Part shown: positions 16,656 to 25,229 of the stretch, one piece after another | How the letters are laid out: every line of letters begins with the position of its first letter | Position numbering within the stretch: position 1 is the stretch's first letter | Source: DATGYC01 sp035298385 | GTDB lineage: Bacteria > Bacillota > Sulfobacillia > Symbiobacteriales > Symbiobacteriaceae | Direction of reading: 5' to 3' | Assembly (NCBI GenBank): GCA_035298385.1 | Contig: DATGYC010000154.1 | Coordinates: 1 to 39,811, forward strand | DNA length: 39,811 nucleotides | The notes under the pieces: model-generated | Seen by the model: only the letters and a program-made list of their open reading frames with translations | Database searches by the model: none | Told to the model about the DNA's origin: nothing | Translations under genes and position numbers: made by a program

Positions 16656-17248
16656 AGGAGAGCTTCCAAAGCGGCCAGCAGTTTAGCCATCGAGTCCTGG
16701 TTCGGCATCAACAGGAAGTGGCCTGGTACCAGGCCGTTGAATCCCGTCTCCACCATCAACACCTCGTCCCCATTCATGTAAAGGTCCGTGACGACCGACT
16801 CCAAGATGGCGCCGGCCATATCGATGACGACCGCCGGAGTCGTAGGTACAACCCGTAACCCCGTCCGGTCTGAAATCGCATTCAAGAAAGAGGAGCCGCA
16901 GATGTTCCCGGTCTCGGCCAACGCCGAGAGGGCTAGGTCATCCAGTCCGGGCGTCGTGCCTAACGACTGCCCCATCAGCAGATCGACGGTCCGGCAGGCG
17001 CCCTCCTCCGTGAAGAGGAGCATGAGGTGCCCGTCCAGATCGCCCTCAATCCCTAGGTAGACGGCGACGACCACCGAGTCCGGCACGCCGGCAATGCGGG
17101 GCATCGCGCTTAATTGAACCCAGGTTAGTTGCGGCGAGTTGAGCTGGATCTGCCCCGTCGTTAAGCTGGAGATCGCCCGTGAGGCATCAGCGAGCCCTTG
17201 CTCCACCATCTGTTGGAGGGTGGAATACTCTCGATCGCTCAGTTCCAT
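16652..17248 (-). CDS. cheC: CheC-like CheY-P phosphatase and CheD partner
   Basis: CheC/CheX/FliY-family protein of 198 residues. CheC normally has two E-x-x-N sites; here only the second is clear (LSALAETGNICGSSFLNAI, about residue 105). The region where the first should be reads LQQMVEQGLADASRAISSL, with Gln and Glu in place of Glu and Asn, so that site looks lost. The ATG at 17248 follows AAAGGGGGCG; the frame is open further upstream inside cheA, but that part does not look like protein of this family. It is placed between cheA and cheD, as in many Bacillota chemotaxis operons. Confidence 0.88.
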   Translation of the reverse strand: MELSDREYSTLQQMVEQGLADASRAISSLTTGQIQLNSPQLTWVQLSAMPRIAGVPDSVVVAVYLGIEGDLDGHLMLLFTEEGACRTVDLLMGQSLGTTPGLDDLALSALAETGNICGSSFLNAISDRTGLRVVPTTPAVVIDMAGAILESVVTDLYMNGDEVLMVETGFNGLVPGHFLLMPNQDSMAKLLAALEALL

Positions 17249-17261
17249 GAAGGCGCCCCCT

Positions 17262-19403
17262 TTAGGCCTCGCGCAGCCCGCTCTTCCCCCACTCCGACTG
17301 CACCGTGTTGATGAGGGAGGAGATGTCCAGGATGATGGCGACATCGCCATCGCCCATGATCGTGGCGCCCGAGACGCCGGGGACGTCCCCAATAAACTGC
17401 CCGAGCGGCTTGATCACCACGTCGCCCTCGCCAATCAAGTTGTCGACCACGATGCCGTAGTGACGGTTCATGACGGTGACGATCACGATAAAGAGCTCTT
17501 CAGGGAGGGTCCAGCCCGGCTCCCGCTCCAGGAGGAAGGCGTCCATCAGGTGGATGAGCGGAATCACCTCACCACGCTTGATGATCACCTGGCGCCCACG
17601 CACCGTCTGGATGGAGTCAGAGGGGATGCGATCGGTCTCGACGACCGCGCCGAGCGGCAGGCAGTAGGTGGTCTCAGCCACCTGAACCTGCAGGGAGCGG
17701 ATGATCGCCAGCGTGAGCGGCAACTTGATCCGGAACTCGGTCCCCTGCCCCAAAGCGGAGAAGACCTCGACCGAGCCGTTCAGCCGTTCGATGTTCTTGT
17801 GAACAACGTCCAGACCAACACCCCGGCCCGAGACCTCGCTCACCTTCTCGGCCGTGGAGAAGCCGGGCTGCCAGATCAGGTTGATCGCCTCTTCGTCGGA
17901 GAGCCGCTTGGCCGCCTCCTCCGTCAAGAGGCCCTTGCGAACCGCTGAGGAGCGGATGCGCTGGGGATCCATACCACGGCCATCATCCTTGACCGAGATG
18001 ATGATGTGGTTCTCCTCATGGAAGGCCTCCAGGCGGACGTTGCCCTTGGCCGACTTGCCAGCCTTGACCCGGTCAGCCGGCCCCTCCAAGCCGTGGTCGA
18101 CGGCGTTCCGCAGGAGGTGCATCAGCGGATCACCGATCTCCTCGATCACGGAGCGATCCAGTTCGGTCTCCTCACCCAAGATGGTGAAGTCGACCTCCTT
18201 GCCGCCGATCTGGGCGGTGTCACGCACCATGCGGGGGAACTTGCGGAAGAGGGTCTCAACCGGGAGCATACGGGCCCGCTGGATCTGATCCTGCAGGTCC
18301 GCAGTCATGCGCCCGATATGGGCCACGGCGGCCGACATCACCTGCGTCAGCTCATCGCCGTCGCGTTCGACCTCTAGCTGGGTCAAGACCTGGAGCAGGC
18401 GAGTCCGATCAATGACCAGTTCGCCGACCAGGTTCATCAGGTTGTCCAGGATGTCGACATCGACACGGACCGTCCGGCTGTTCCGTCCGCCCTTGAGCGA
18501 GACGGGAGCGTGGGCGCCCTCGGCCGCGGCCTGGGGGGCGTCCGCCGGCGTCGCCGCAATCGCTGCGGCAGCACTGACGCTGGGCGTAGGCGCCGTCTCC
18601 GGCACAGCCGCCTCCAGGTAGGGCTGGAGCGCCGTAATGGCGATCTCCGGAATCATCGCCAGGGTCTCACGGATCGCGGCCTCGGGCTGGACCGTCAGGA
18701 AGAGGAGCTTCAGCTCCTTACCGATCCGGTCCTCCTCTACCTCTTCCTGGGTCGGCCAAGAGCGAACCAGTTGGCCCAGATCGCCAACGGCGAGGAGGGT
18801 CTGGAAGGCTCGGACGGCCGGCATGGCCGAGGTGGGATCGAGCTGAATCTGAAGGGCGTACGGGGTGAGCCCTTCAGACTTTCCACGTGAGAGCATGGCC
18901 TCTTCCGCTAGATCCAGCGGGAGCACGGGCGCCGGGGCGCCAGTCGAGGTGGCGGCCTTAGGGGCCGCGACCGGCGCAGCCGGGGTCGTCGCCTGTCCGG
19001 TCGCCCCCCCCGCTTCCGCAACAGCGTTTAGCAGGACGAGGATCTCGCCGGTCTGCACCCCGCTATCTACGCCGGTGGCGATCTCTTCCTTGTAAATCTT
19101 CAGCAGATCTAGAGAGGCGAAGAGGGCGTCGGTCACCGCCGCCCCGGCGAAGAGCCTGCCCTTGCGCAGCTTGTCCAATACGTTCTCCATGGCATGAGTC
19201 ACTTCGGCCATCTTCTTATGGCCGAGAGTCGCCGATGACCCCTTCAGGGTATGAGCGGCACGAAAGATCTCTTGCAGGATCTCGGGGTCCTCCGCCTCCT
19301 GCTCCAGTCGCAGGATGCCGGCCTCCATCACCTGCAGGTTCTCCTCCGCCTCATCCAAGAAGACCTTGATGTCCTCGAGCGAGGTCTCGAAGTCGAATCC
19401 CAC
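17262..19403 (-). CDS. cheA: Chemotaxis sensor histidine kinase
   Basis: Receptor-coupled kinase that phosphorylates CheY and CheB. About 713 residues: HPt domain with H51 (FRAAHTLKGSSATLGH); a Pro/Ala-rich linker; a CheY/CheB-binding region; dimerisation domain (NSRTVRVDVDILDNLMNLVGELV); ATPase domain with N box LMHLLRNAVDHGLE, G1 DDGRGMDP and G2 GRGVGLDVV; and a C-terminal CheW-like regulatory domain. Start is the GTG at 19403, nine bases after AAGGAGGG. It is followed by cheC after 13 bases and preceded by cheW. Confidence 0.97.
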   Translation of the reverse strand: MGFDFETSLEDIKVFLDEAEENLQVMEAGILRLEQEAEDPEILQEIFRAAHTLKGSSATLGHKKMAEVTHAMENVLDKLRKGRLFAGAAVTDALFASLDLLKIYKEEIATGVDSGVQTGEILVLLNAVAEAGGATGQATTPAAPVAAPKAATSTGAPAPVLPLDLAEEAMLSRGKSEGLTPYALQIQLDPTSAMPAVRAFQTLLAVGDLGQLVRSWPTQEEVEEDRIGKELKLLFLTVQPEAAIRETLAMIPEIAITALQPYLEAAVPETAPTPSVSAAAAIAATPADAPQAAAEGAHAPVSLKGGRNSRTVRVDVDILDNLMNLVGELVIDRTRLLQVLTQLEVERDGDELTQVMSAAVAHIGRMTADLQDQIQRARMLPVETLFRKFPRMVRDTAQIGGKEVDFTILGEETELDRSVIEEIGDPLMHLLRNAVDHGLEGPADRVKAGKSAKGNVRLEAFHEENHIIISVKDDGRGMDPQRIRSSAVRKGLLTEEAAKRLSDEEAINLIWQPGFSTAEKVSEVSGRGVGLDVVHKNIERLNGSVEVFSALGQGTEFRIKLPLTLAIIRSLQVQVAETTYCLPLGAVVETDRIPSDSIQTVRGRQVIIKRGEVIPLIHLMDAFLLEREPGWTLPEELFIVIVTVMNRHYGIVVDNLIGEGDVVIKPLGQFIGDVPGVSGATIMGDGDVAIILDISSLINTVQSEWGKSGLREA

Positions 19404-19435
19404 GGTACGAATCCCTCCTTGACACACGCTGGACG

Positions 19436-19891
19436 TTAGCCGGCGACCTTGCGATCCTCTCGCTGGAGCACCTGGGCCAGGTCAAGCAGGACGATCAGTT
19501 GATCCGCTTGCTTGGCTACACCCGTGATCGATTCGGCATCGAGCTTCGAGACCAAACCGGTCGGCGGTTCGATCGCATCGGTGGGGATCCGGAGGACCTC
19601 CTTGACGCTATCCACGATCATCCCAACCTGCCCGCCCTCAAGCTCAGCAACGGCGATGCGGGTCTGCTTGGTATACGCGGTGACGGGAAGCCCCAGGCGC
19701 CGACGCAAATCAATGACCGGGATGACACGACCACGCAGGTTGGTCACCCCCTCAATGTAGCGCGGTGTACGGGGAACCCGTGTCACACGCTGCATGGGAC
19801 CGACCTCGCGCACGACGGCGATGTCGGCTCCGTAAAGCTCATCCCCAAGTTGGAACACGACCACCTGTATGACCTGTCCTTGCTCTTCCAT
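19436..19891 (-). CDS. cheW: CheW coupling protein (copy next to cheA)
   Basis: SH3-like scaffold linking receptors to CheA, 151 residues. It shows the typical pattern VVVFQLGDELYGADIAVVREV, RVPRTPRYIEGVTNLRGRVIPVIDLR and GMIVDSVKEVLRI. The ATG start is preceded by GGAGGCATACCCACCG. It lies 32 bases upstream of cheA and 32 bases downstream of a second, diverged cheW. Confidence 0.95.
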   Translation of the reverse strand: MEEQGQVIQVVVFQLGDELYGADIAVVREVGPMQRVTRVPRTPRYIEGVTNLRGRVIPVIDLRRRLGLPVTAYTKQTRIAVAELEGGQVGMIVDSVKEVLRIPTDAIEPPTGLVSKLDAESITGVAKQADQLIVLLDLAQVLQREDRKVAG

Positions 19892-19923
19892 CGGTGGGTA
19901 TGCCTCCGTATCTGGTCAGCCCC

Positions 19924-20385
19924 TTAGCCCAGGGCTGCCTCGCTGATCACCTTCTGGCTATCTAGGAAGACCGCCAGGCGCTGGTCGCCCAGGCGGAGGA
20001 TGCCTGCCACCGGAGACTGGGACGCGGATAACGCAGAGCCAAACAGGACCGCAGAGGGCTCCACGACCTGCGAAGGCTCTACGTGCTGGACCTGATGCAC
20101 CTCATCCACAACAAAGCCGGCGCCCTGGCCATTCAGGGACATGACCATGATCTGGGATGCCTCATAGGGGCGCTGCCGCGTAAGGCGGAAGCGGCTGGTC
20201 AAGTCAACGACGGGTAGTAACTCGCCGCGCAGGTCAAGGACGCCCAAGTGATGGGCGGGCGCCTCTGGCACCGGCATGGGGGTGGTCCAGGGCACCACCT
20301 CTCGGACAACGCCAATCGGGACGGCGTAGGCTGCTCCACCGAGTGTGAAGATCACGACCTGGCCGCCCGGAATCTGGGTGGACAC
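19924..20385 (-). CDS. Second CheW-like coupling protein
   Basis: A CheW-domain protein of 153 residues (VVIFTLGGAAYAVPIGVVREVV, HLGVLDLRGELLPVVDL, GAGFVVDEVHQVQHV), clearly diverged from the neighbouring CheW. Two coupling proteins in one operon may link different receptors, or one may be closer to CheV; no receiver domain is present here. The GTG at 20385 has only a weak ribosome site (GGGGGTG). It is the first gene of the chemotaxis operon. Confidence 0.9.
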   Translation of the reverse strand: MSTQIPGGQVVIFTLGGAAYAVPIGVVREVVPWTTPMPVPEAPAHHLGVLDLRGELLPVVDLTSRFRLTRQRPYEASQIMVMSLNGQGAGFVVDEVHQVQHVEPSQVVEPSAVLFGSALSASQSPVAGILRLGDQRLAVFLDSQKVISEAALG

Positions 20386-20487
20386 GAATCATTGCACCCC
20401 CATCTACTGTCCGCAACTAAAATATGTAATCTTGTGTTCAACCGAGCAGGGCGGAATTCCTGCGTGCGTTCTCATTTCTTCCTTTCT

Positions 20488-20503
20488 GTAAAGCAATCTT
20501 TAC
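20488..20503. repeat. Perfect palindrome upstream of the chemotaxis operon
   Basis: GTAAAG-CAAT-CTTTAC, six-base arms, about 100 bases before the first cheW. It could be an operator; no regulator can be assigned. I find no convincing sigma-A or sigma-D promoter in this 240-base gap. Confidence 0.35.
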
Positions 20504-20553
20504 CAGAGTTGGGGGGCGGGTTCTACCTCTGGGGCCTACCATTTAGGCAGAGG

Positions 20554-20602
20554 CGCACAAGCGCGGATTCACGGAGGGTCTCCGCGAATCCGCGCTTCTG
20601 CG
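20554..20602. repeat. Long inverted repeat with CGCGGATT core
   Basis: Two 23-base arms, matching at 21 positions, around a three-base loop, in the gap between the dut stop and the chemotaxis operon. It has no T run on either side, so it is not a classical terminator. It shares the CGCGGATT / GCGGAT core with the element at 29534-29662. Confidence 0.6.
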
Positions 20603-20628
20603 TGATTGCCGAACGGTTCGACACCGCA

Positions 20629-21072
20629 CTAGCCTCCCGTTGAGCCAAAGCCTCCCACCCGTGACCCGCCGGGTTCATCATCCACCACCGTCAGGTAGGG
20701 CAGGAAGAGCCCTTGGGCAATGCGTTCACCGGCGTTAAGGCTGACCGGTTCGGTCCCACGGTTCTCGAGGGCGATTAGAATATGGCCTTCGTTCTCGGGG
20801 TTGTCCACGTAGTCAGCATCGATTACGCCAATGGCGTTCGCAAGGGTTAGGCGGCGCTTAACGGCCAAGGAGGAGCGCACGGCAAGGAGCAGGACCTCAC
20901 CGGCGCCCATGTAGGCCTTTAGACCGGTTGGGACGAGAGCGACGGCGCCGGGCTCAATCCGGACCGCCTCTGCCGCCGCGAGATCATAGCCGGCAGAGAG
21001 CCCCGTCTTCCGGGTGGGCAGCACGGCCTTCGCTTCCCACCCCTTGACGGGAACGAACCGACGTTCAGCCAA
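20629..21072 (-). CDS. dut: dUTP diphosphatase
   Basis: Hydrolyses dUTP to dUMP and pyrophosphate, keeping uracil out of DNA. It has about 147 residues with all five trimeric-dUTPase motifs: AGYDLAAAE, RSSLAVK, GVIDADYVDN, GERIAQGLFLP and RVGGFGSTG. Start is the TTG at 21072, nine bases after AGGAGG; a TTG six bases earlier is too close to it. It overlaps the end of the peptidase gene by eight bases, so the two are co-translated. Confidence 0.95.
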   Translation of the reverse strand: MAERRFVPVKGWEAKAVLPTRKTGLSAGYDLAAAEAVRIEPGAVALVPTGLKAYMGAGEVLLLAVRSSLAVKRRLTLANAIGVIDADYVDNPENEGHILIALENRGTEPVSLNAGERIAQGLFLPYLTVVDDEPGGSRVGGFGSTGG

Positions 21073-22348
21073 CCCCAAGCACCTCCTTGACGACCGCGCG
21101 AGACTCGAAGTCGGCCGGGACCGGACCGACGACGGAGAGGATCCACGGCTGGCTGAAGATCTCTGCGGCCAAGGACCGGGCGCCCTGCACCGTCACCGCA
21201 TCGATCCGGGCCATCACCTCATCAGCGGAGAGGACGTAGCCCTGACTTAGCTCGTTCCGGCCCAGGCGGCTCATGCGGGCCGAGGTAGACTCCAACCCAA
21301 GCATCAATTGCCCCTTTAGTTGGGCCTTCGCCTCTACCAGTTCAGCCTCGGTGATCCCCTGCTGACTCACCTCGCCGACCATGGCGTGGATCAAAGCGAG
21401 GACCTCCTCCGCCTGGGCGGGAGAGCACGCGGCGTAGACCCCGTAGTTGCCCGCATCCCGGAAGGAGGACTGGTAGGAGTAGACCGAATAGGCCAGCCCC
21501 CGCTTCTCCCGGATCTCCTGGAAGAGCCGGGAGGATGAGCCCCCGCCCAGGACGCAACTGAGCAATTGCAAGGTCAGGGACTCTTCGTGCCCATGGGCGA
21601 GGCCGGCGGCACCCAGCACCAGGTGCACCTGTTCGATCTCTTTGCGGCGAAGCAGAAGGCTCGACTGCTGGCGTCTCACCGGGGGCGGTCCCCACTCGAT
21701 CGGCCTTGGCGGTCGCTGGGCGCCGTTGGTCAGCGCCTGCACCCGCTCCACCAGCCAGTCGTGCTCCAGGTTGCCCGAAGCGCTGATCACGATCTGGTCA
21801 TCTCGGTAGTGCTCATCCATGTAGCCGAGCAGGTCAGCCCGTTCAAAGGAGCGGACCGACTCCATGGTACCGGCGATGGGGCGCCCCAGTGGATGATCCG
21901 GCCAGAGCTCCCCCACGAAGAGATCGTGGACAAGATCGTCCGGCACATCCTCATACATCTTGATCTCCTCGCAGACGACGCCCTTCTCCTTGCCCAGCTC
22001 CGTCGGATCGAGCAGGGAGTGGCGGAGCATGTCGTCCAGCAGGTCTACAGCGATGGGAAGATGCTCATCAAGGCAACGTGCGTAGAAGCAGGTGTGCTCC
22101 TTGGCGGTGAAGGCATTCAGGGTGCCGCCCCGTCCATCGATCGCGCTCGAAATCTCCCGAGCGCTGCGGTTCGTCGTCCCCTTGAAGAGCATGTGCTCGA
22201 TCAGGTGGGCGATACCGGCCTGATCGGGCCGTTCCAGACGGCTCCCAGCTGCCACCCAGACCCCCAGTGACACACTGCGGACATGGGGAATCCGCTCCGT
22301 GATCACGCGCAGGCCGTTCGGCAAGACGGTCTTCTGGAAAAAGGTCAT
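21065..22348 (-). CDS. mlpA: M16-family zinc peptidase (MlpA/YmxG-like)
   Basis: Pitrilysin/processing-peptidase-like zinc protease of 427 residues. The inverted zinc motif HLIEH gives H48, E51 and H52, and the third ligand lies in VVCEEIKMYE (near 127). A C-terminal M16 domain completes the single-chain architecture. The ATG at 22348 is six bases after GGGAGG. It follows pnp across a terminator, as mlpA/ymxG does in Bacillus; the physiological substrate is unknown. Confidence 0.92.
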   Translation of the reverse strand: MTFFQKTVLPNGLRVITERIPHVRSVSLGVWVAAGSRLERPDQAGIAHLIEHMLFKGTTNRSAREISSAIDGRGGTLNAFTAKEHTCFYARCLDEHLPIAVDLLDDMLRHSLLDPTELGKEKGVVCEEIKMYEDVPDDLVHDLFVGELWPDHPLGRPIAGTMESVRSFERADLLGYMDEHYRDDQIVISASGNLEHDWLVERVQALTNGAQRPPRPIEWGPPPVRRQQSSLLLRRKEIEQVHLVLGAAGLAHGHEESLTLQLLSCVLGGGSSSRLFQEIREKRGLAYSVYSYQSSFRDAGNYGVYAACSPAQAEEVLALIHAMVGEVSQQGITEAELVEAKAQLKGQLMLGLESTSARMSRLGRNELSQGYVLSADEVMARIDAVTVQGARSLAAEIFSQPWILSVVGPVPADFESRAVVKEVLGVG

Positions 22349-22379
22349 CTGCACCCTCCCTTGCCAGTCGGTCCGACAC

Positions 22380-22407
22380 GAGAAAGGGGGGCGACTTGTC
22401 GCCCCCC
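22380..22407 (-). terminator. Terminator after pnp
   Basis: Minus strand: GGGGGGCGAC-AA-GTCGCCCCCC, a 10 bp perfect stem, followed by TTTCTCG. It starts about 20 bases past the pnp stop. Confidence 0.8.
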
Positions 22408-22426
22408 ACTCACGCGACCGAACGCG

Positions 22427-24541
22427 CTACTTCTGGCCCTGATCCCGCAGGACTTCCTTGCGGGAGAGGTTGATCCGGCCCAGCTTGTCGATCTCGGTGA
22501 TCTTGACCATGATCTCGTCACCGACGTTGACCACGTCCTCGACCCGGTTGACCCGCTCCTCAGCGAGCTGCGAGATGTGGACGAGGCCCTCCTTGCCCGG
22601 GAGGATCTCGACGAAGGCGCCGAAGTTCATCAGGCGGGTCACCTTGCCCAGGTAGACCGAGCCCGGCTCCGGATCCTTGGTCAGCGCCTCGATCATGGCG
22701 ACCGCCTTCTGGCCGGCCTCCTGGTTAATCGATGCGATGTGGATCGTGCCGTCATCCTCAATGTTGATGTCGACCTTGACGTTGCCGATCTTGGTCGACT
22801 CAATGATCTTGTTGATCGTCGAGCCGCCCTTGCCGATGACGTCGCGGATCTTGTCCGGGTGGATCTTGATGATGATGATCCGCGGGGCGTAGGGCGACAT
22901 CTCCGCCCGGGGCTCCGCGATCGTGGCCAGCATCTTCTCAAGGATGTGCATCCGGCCGGCCCTCGCCTGCGAGAGCGCCTTGCCCAGGATCTCGCGGCCG
23001 GTACCAGAGATCTTCATGTCCATCTGGATCGCCGTGACGCCCTTGGTCGTGCCCGCCACCTTGAAGTCCATGTCGCCCAGGGCGTCCTCGATGCCCTGGA
23101 TGTCGGTCAGGACGGCAAAACGGCCCGTCTCCGGATCCTCGACGAGGCCCATGGCCACGCCGGAGACCGGGGAGCTGATCGGCACGCCAGCAGCCATCAG
23201 GCCGAGGGTCGACCCGCAGACCGAGCCCATGGAGGAGGAGCCGTTCGACTCCAGAATCTCCGAGACGACGCGGATGGCGTAGGGGAACTTCTCCTCCGCC
23301 GGAATGACCGGCTCAAGGGCACGCTCGGCGAGGGCGCCGTGGCCGATCTCACGCCGGCCAGGACCGCGCATCGGGCGGGTCTCACCAACGGAGAAGGGCG
23401 GGAAGTTGTAGTGGTGAATGTAGCGCTTCTCTTCCTCGAGGGAGAGGTCGTCCAGCTTCTGGACGTCGCCCACGGTACCGAGGGTGACGACCGAGAGAAC
23501 CTGGGTCTGACCGCGCTGGAAGAGGCCGGAGCCGTGGGTGCGCGGCAGCAGGTCCACGTCGCACATGACCGGCCGAACCTCGTCGAGCTTGCGGCCGTCC
23601 GGACGAATCCCTTCCTCGATGATCGCCCGGCGGACCTCCTCCTTGAGGATGGCCTTGAGCAGGCCAGCGATCGCCTTGCCGGACTCCGGGAACTGCTCGG
23701 CGAGCGCCTGCTGGACCTCGGCGCCCACGCCAGCGACAGCCTCTTCACGGGCGAGCTTGTCCGGGTTGCGGACAGCCGAGCGGAGCTTGTCGGACGCAGC
23801 GGCGCGCACGGCGGCCTCCAGGTCGGCCGGCGGCAGGACGAGCTTCACCTCGCGCTTCGGCTTGCCCACCTCTGCCTGCATCTGCTTGATCACCGGAATG
23901 ATCGTGTTCTTGATCACGTCATGGCCATAGAGGATGGCGTCGAGCATGATCTCCTCCGGCACCTCATCAGCGCCAGCTTCGACCATCAGGACAGCCGTCT
24001 CCGTGGCGGCCACGACGACATGCATATCGGACTCCGCCGACTGAGCGGCGGTCGGGTTGATGACGAACTCCCCATTGACACGCCCGATGATGACGCCACC
24101 GATCGGCCCCTCGAACGGAACGTCCGAGATGCTAAGGGCGGCGGACTGGCCGATGACCGAGAGGATCTCGGGCACGTTGTCGCCATCGATCGAGAGAACG
24201 GTGGTGACGAGCTGGACGTCGTTCCGGTAGCCGTCGGGGAAGAGCGGACGGATCGGCCGGTCGGTCAGACGGGCGGAGAGGATCGCCTTGGTCGAGGGCT
24301 TGGCCTCGCGGCGGAACCAGTTGCCCGGGATCTTACCGGCAGCGTACATGCGCTCCTCGTAGTCAACGGTCAGCGGGAAGAAGTCGATGCCCTCACGCGG
24401 GGAAGCGGAACCGGTAGCGGCGCAGAGCACGACGGTCTCGCCATACTGCAGGAGCACGGAGCCACCCGCCTGCTTGGCGAGTCGACCGGTCTCCAGGGTG
24501 AGCGTACGTCCGCCCAACTCCATGGTGTAACGATGGGTCAT
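22427..24541 (-). CDS. pnp: Polyribonucleotide nucleotidyltransferase
   Basis: Phosphate-dependent 3'-5' exoribonuclease of mRNA turnover. It has 704 residues, the normal length, with two RNase PH domains (YGETVVLCAATGS near the start; GQTQVLSVVTLG near 350), the helical linker, a KH domain (IRDVIGKGGSTINKI) and an S1 domain (GSVYLGKVTRLMNFGAFVEILPGKEGLVHISQL). The ATG at 24541 follows AAGGAGG by six bases. It lies downstream of rpsO, an arrangement shared with many bacteria. Confidence 0.98.
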   Translation of the reverse strand: MTHRYTMELGGRTLTLETGRLAKQAGGSVLLQYGETVVLCAATGSASPREGIDFFPLTVDYEERMYAAGKIPGNWFRREAKPSTKAILSARLTDRPIRPLFPDGYRNDVQLVTTVLSIDGDNVPEILSVIGQSAALSISDVPFEGPIGGVIIGRVNGEFVINPTAAQSAESDMHVVVAATETAVLMVEAGADEVPEEIMLDAILYGHDVIKNTIIPVIKQMQAEVGKPKREVKLVLPPADLEAAVRAAASDKLRSAVRNPDKLAREEAVAGVGAEVQQALAEQFPESGKAIAGLLKAILKEEVRRAIIEEGIRPDGRKLDEVRPVMCDVDLLPRTHGSGLFQRGQTQVLSVVTLGTVGDVQKLDDLSLEEEKRYIHHYNFPPFSVGETRPMRGPGRREIGHGALAERALEPVIPAEEKFPYAIRVVSEILESNGSSSMGSVCGSTLGLMAAGVPISSPVSGVAMGLVEDPETGRFAVLTDIQGIEDALGDMDFKVAGTTKGVTAIQMDMKISGTGREILGKALSQARAGRMHILEKMLATIAEPRAEMSPYAPRIIIIKIHPDKIRDVIGKGGSTINKIIESTKIGNVKVDINIEDDGTIHIASINQEAGQKAVAMIEALTKDPEPGSVYLGKVTRLMNFGAFVEILPGKEGLVHISQLAEERVNRVEDVVNVGDEIMVKITEIDKLGRINLSRKEVLRDQGQK

Positions 24542-24629
24542 GTTGGTCCTCCTTCTTGTGTCTAGGACCAAAAGAGTGAAGGTGCCGCACGGTGCCCGCG
24601 CCGGGTCTGTGCCCTGGCGCCCGTTCGGT

Positions 24630-24647
24630 GGCTGCCACCCGGCAGCC
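24630..24647 (-). promoter_or_regulatory. Hairpin in the pnp leader
   Basis: GGCTGCC-GGGT-GGCAGCC, a seven-base perfect stem about 90 bases before the pnp start. Leaders of pnp carry RNase-sensitive hairpins in other bacteria, but I cannot show that this one is regulatory. The rest of the gap (24542-24752) shows no clear promoter. Confidence 0.35.
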
Positions 24648-24752
24648 CTCTCTTTCCCAGCACGATGTTTTTCCTAACCCGCCCTAGATTCCACACACGG
24701 GAACATTTTTCCTTCTGGACGAGAGCTTCATACAGTCAAAGGCTCTGTAGAC

Positions 24753-24787
24753 GCGAAAAGACCGGGCGGCAAAGCCGTCCGGTCCTT
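24753..24787 (-). terminator. Terminator after rpsO
   Basis: Minus strand: GACCGGACGGC-TTT-GCCGCCCGGTC (one A-C mismatch) followed by TTTTCG, immediately after the rpsO stop. It would separate rpsO from pnp transcription, at least in part. Confidence 0.75.
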
Positions 24788-24795
24788 CTGACTAG

Positions 24796-25074
24796 CTACT
24801 TCTTGAGACCACGCAGGCCGAGGCGGGCGATGAGGGCGTTGTAGCGCTCAACGGAGGTGTTCTGGAGGTAGCGCTCCAGAGCACGGCGCTGGCCGACCAT
24901 CATCATCAGGCCACGACGGGAGTGGTGGTCCTTCTTGTGGATGCGGAGGTGATCGGTCAGCTCCTGGATCTTGTTGGTCAGGAGAGCGATCTGAACCTCA
25001 GGCGACCCGGTGTCACCCTCGTGGGTGGCGTAGGCGGCGATGATCTCGGCCTTCTTCTCGATGGAAAGCGGCAT
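24796..25074 (-). CDS. rpsO: 30S ribosomal protein S15
   Basis: Primary 16S rRNA-binding protein of the small subunit platform. It has 92 residues, complete and close to the usual 89. Features: DTGSPEVQIALLTNKIQELTDHL and DHHSRRGLMMMVGQRRALERYL. The ATG at 25074 is eight bases after AGGAGG. It has its own promoter and terminator, and pnp follows. Confidence 0.98.
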   Translation of the reverse strand: MPLSIEKKAEIIAAYATHEGDTGSPEVQIALLTNKIQELTDHLRIHKKDHHSRRGLMMMVGQRRALERYLQNTSVERYNALIARLGLRGLKK

Positions 25075-25176
25075 GTGAATATCCTCCTAATTCGGTCTGA
25101 TTCGCAAAACGCCGAGAACCCAGTCTCGCGCTGGAGGAGCGGCGGGACCGCGTCTTCGGTTGGTGCGACATTTGAG

Positions 25177-25205
25177 AGTGTAGCACAGCGGATGGTTTTC
25201 GGCAA
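25177..25205 (-). promoter_or_regulatory. Sigma-A-type promoter of rpsO
   Basis: Minus strand: -35 TTGCCG (25200-25205), 17-base spacer, TGC plus -10 TACACT (25177-25182), which also gives an extended -10. The transcript leader would be about 95 bases. Confidence 0.7.
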
Positions 25206-25229
25206 GTGTGGGGTACCGGGGACGGGCTC

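Noticed and set aside
22283..24565. 760-codon open frame on the plus strand opposite pnp
   Set aside because: Same composition artefact; the coding strand encodes PNPase with all its domains.
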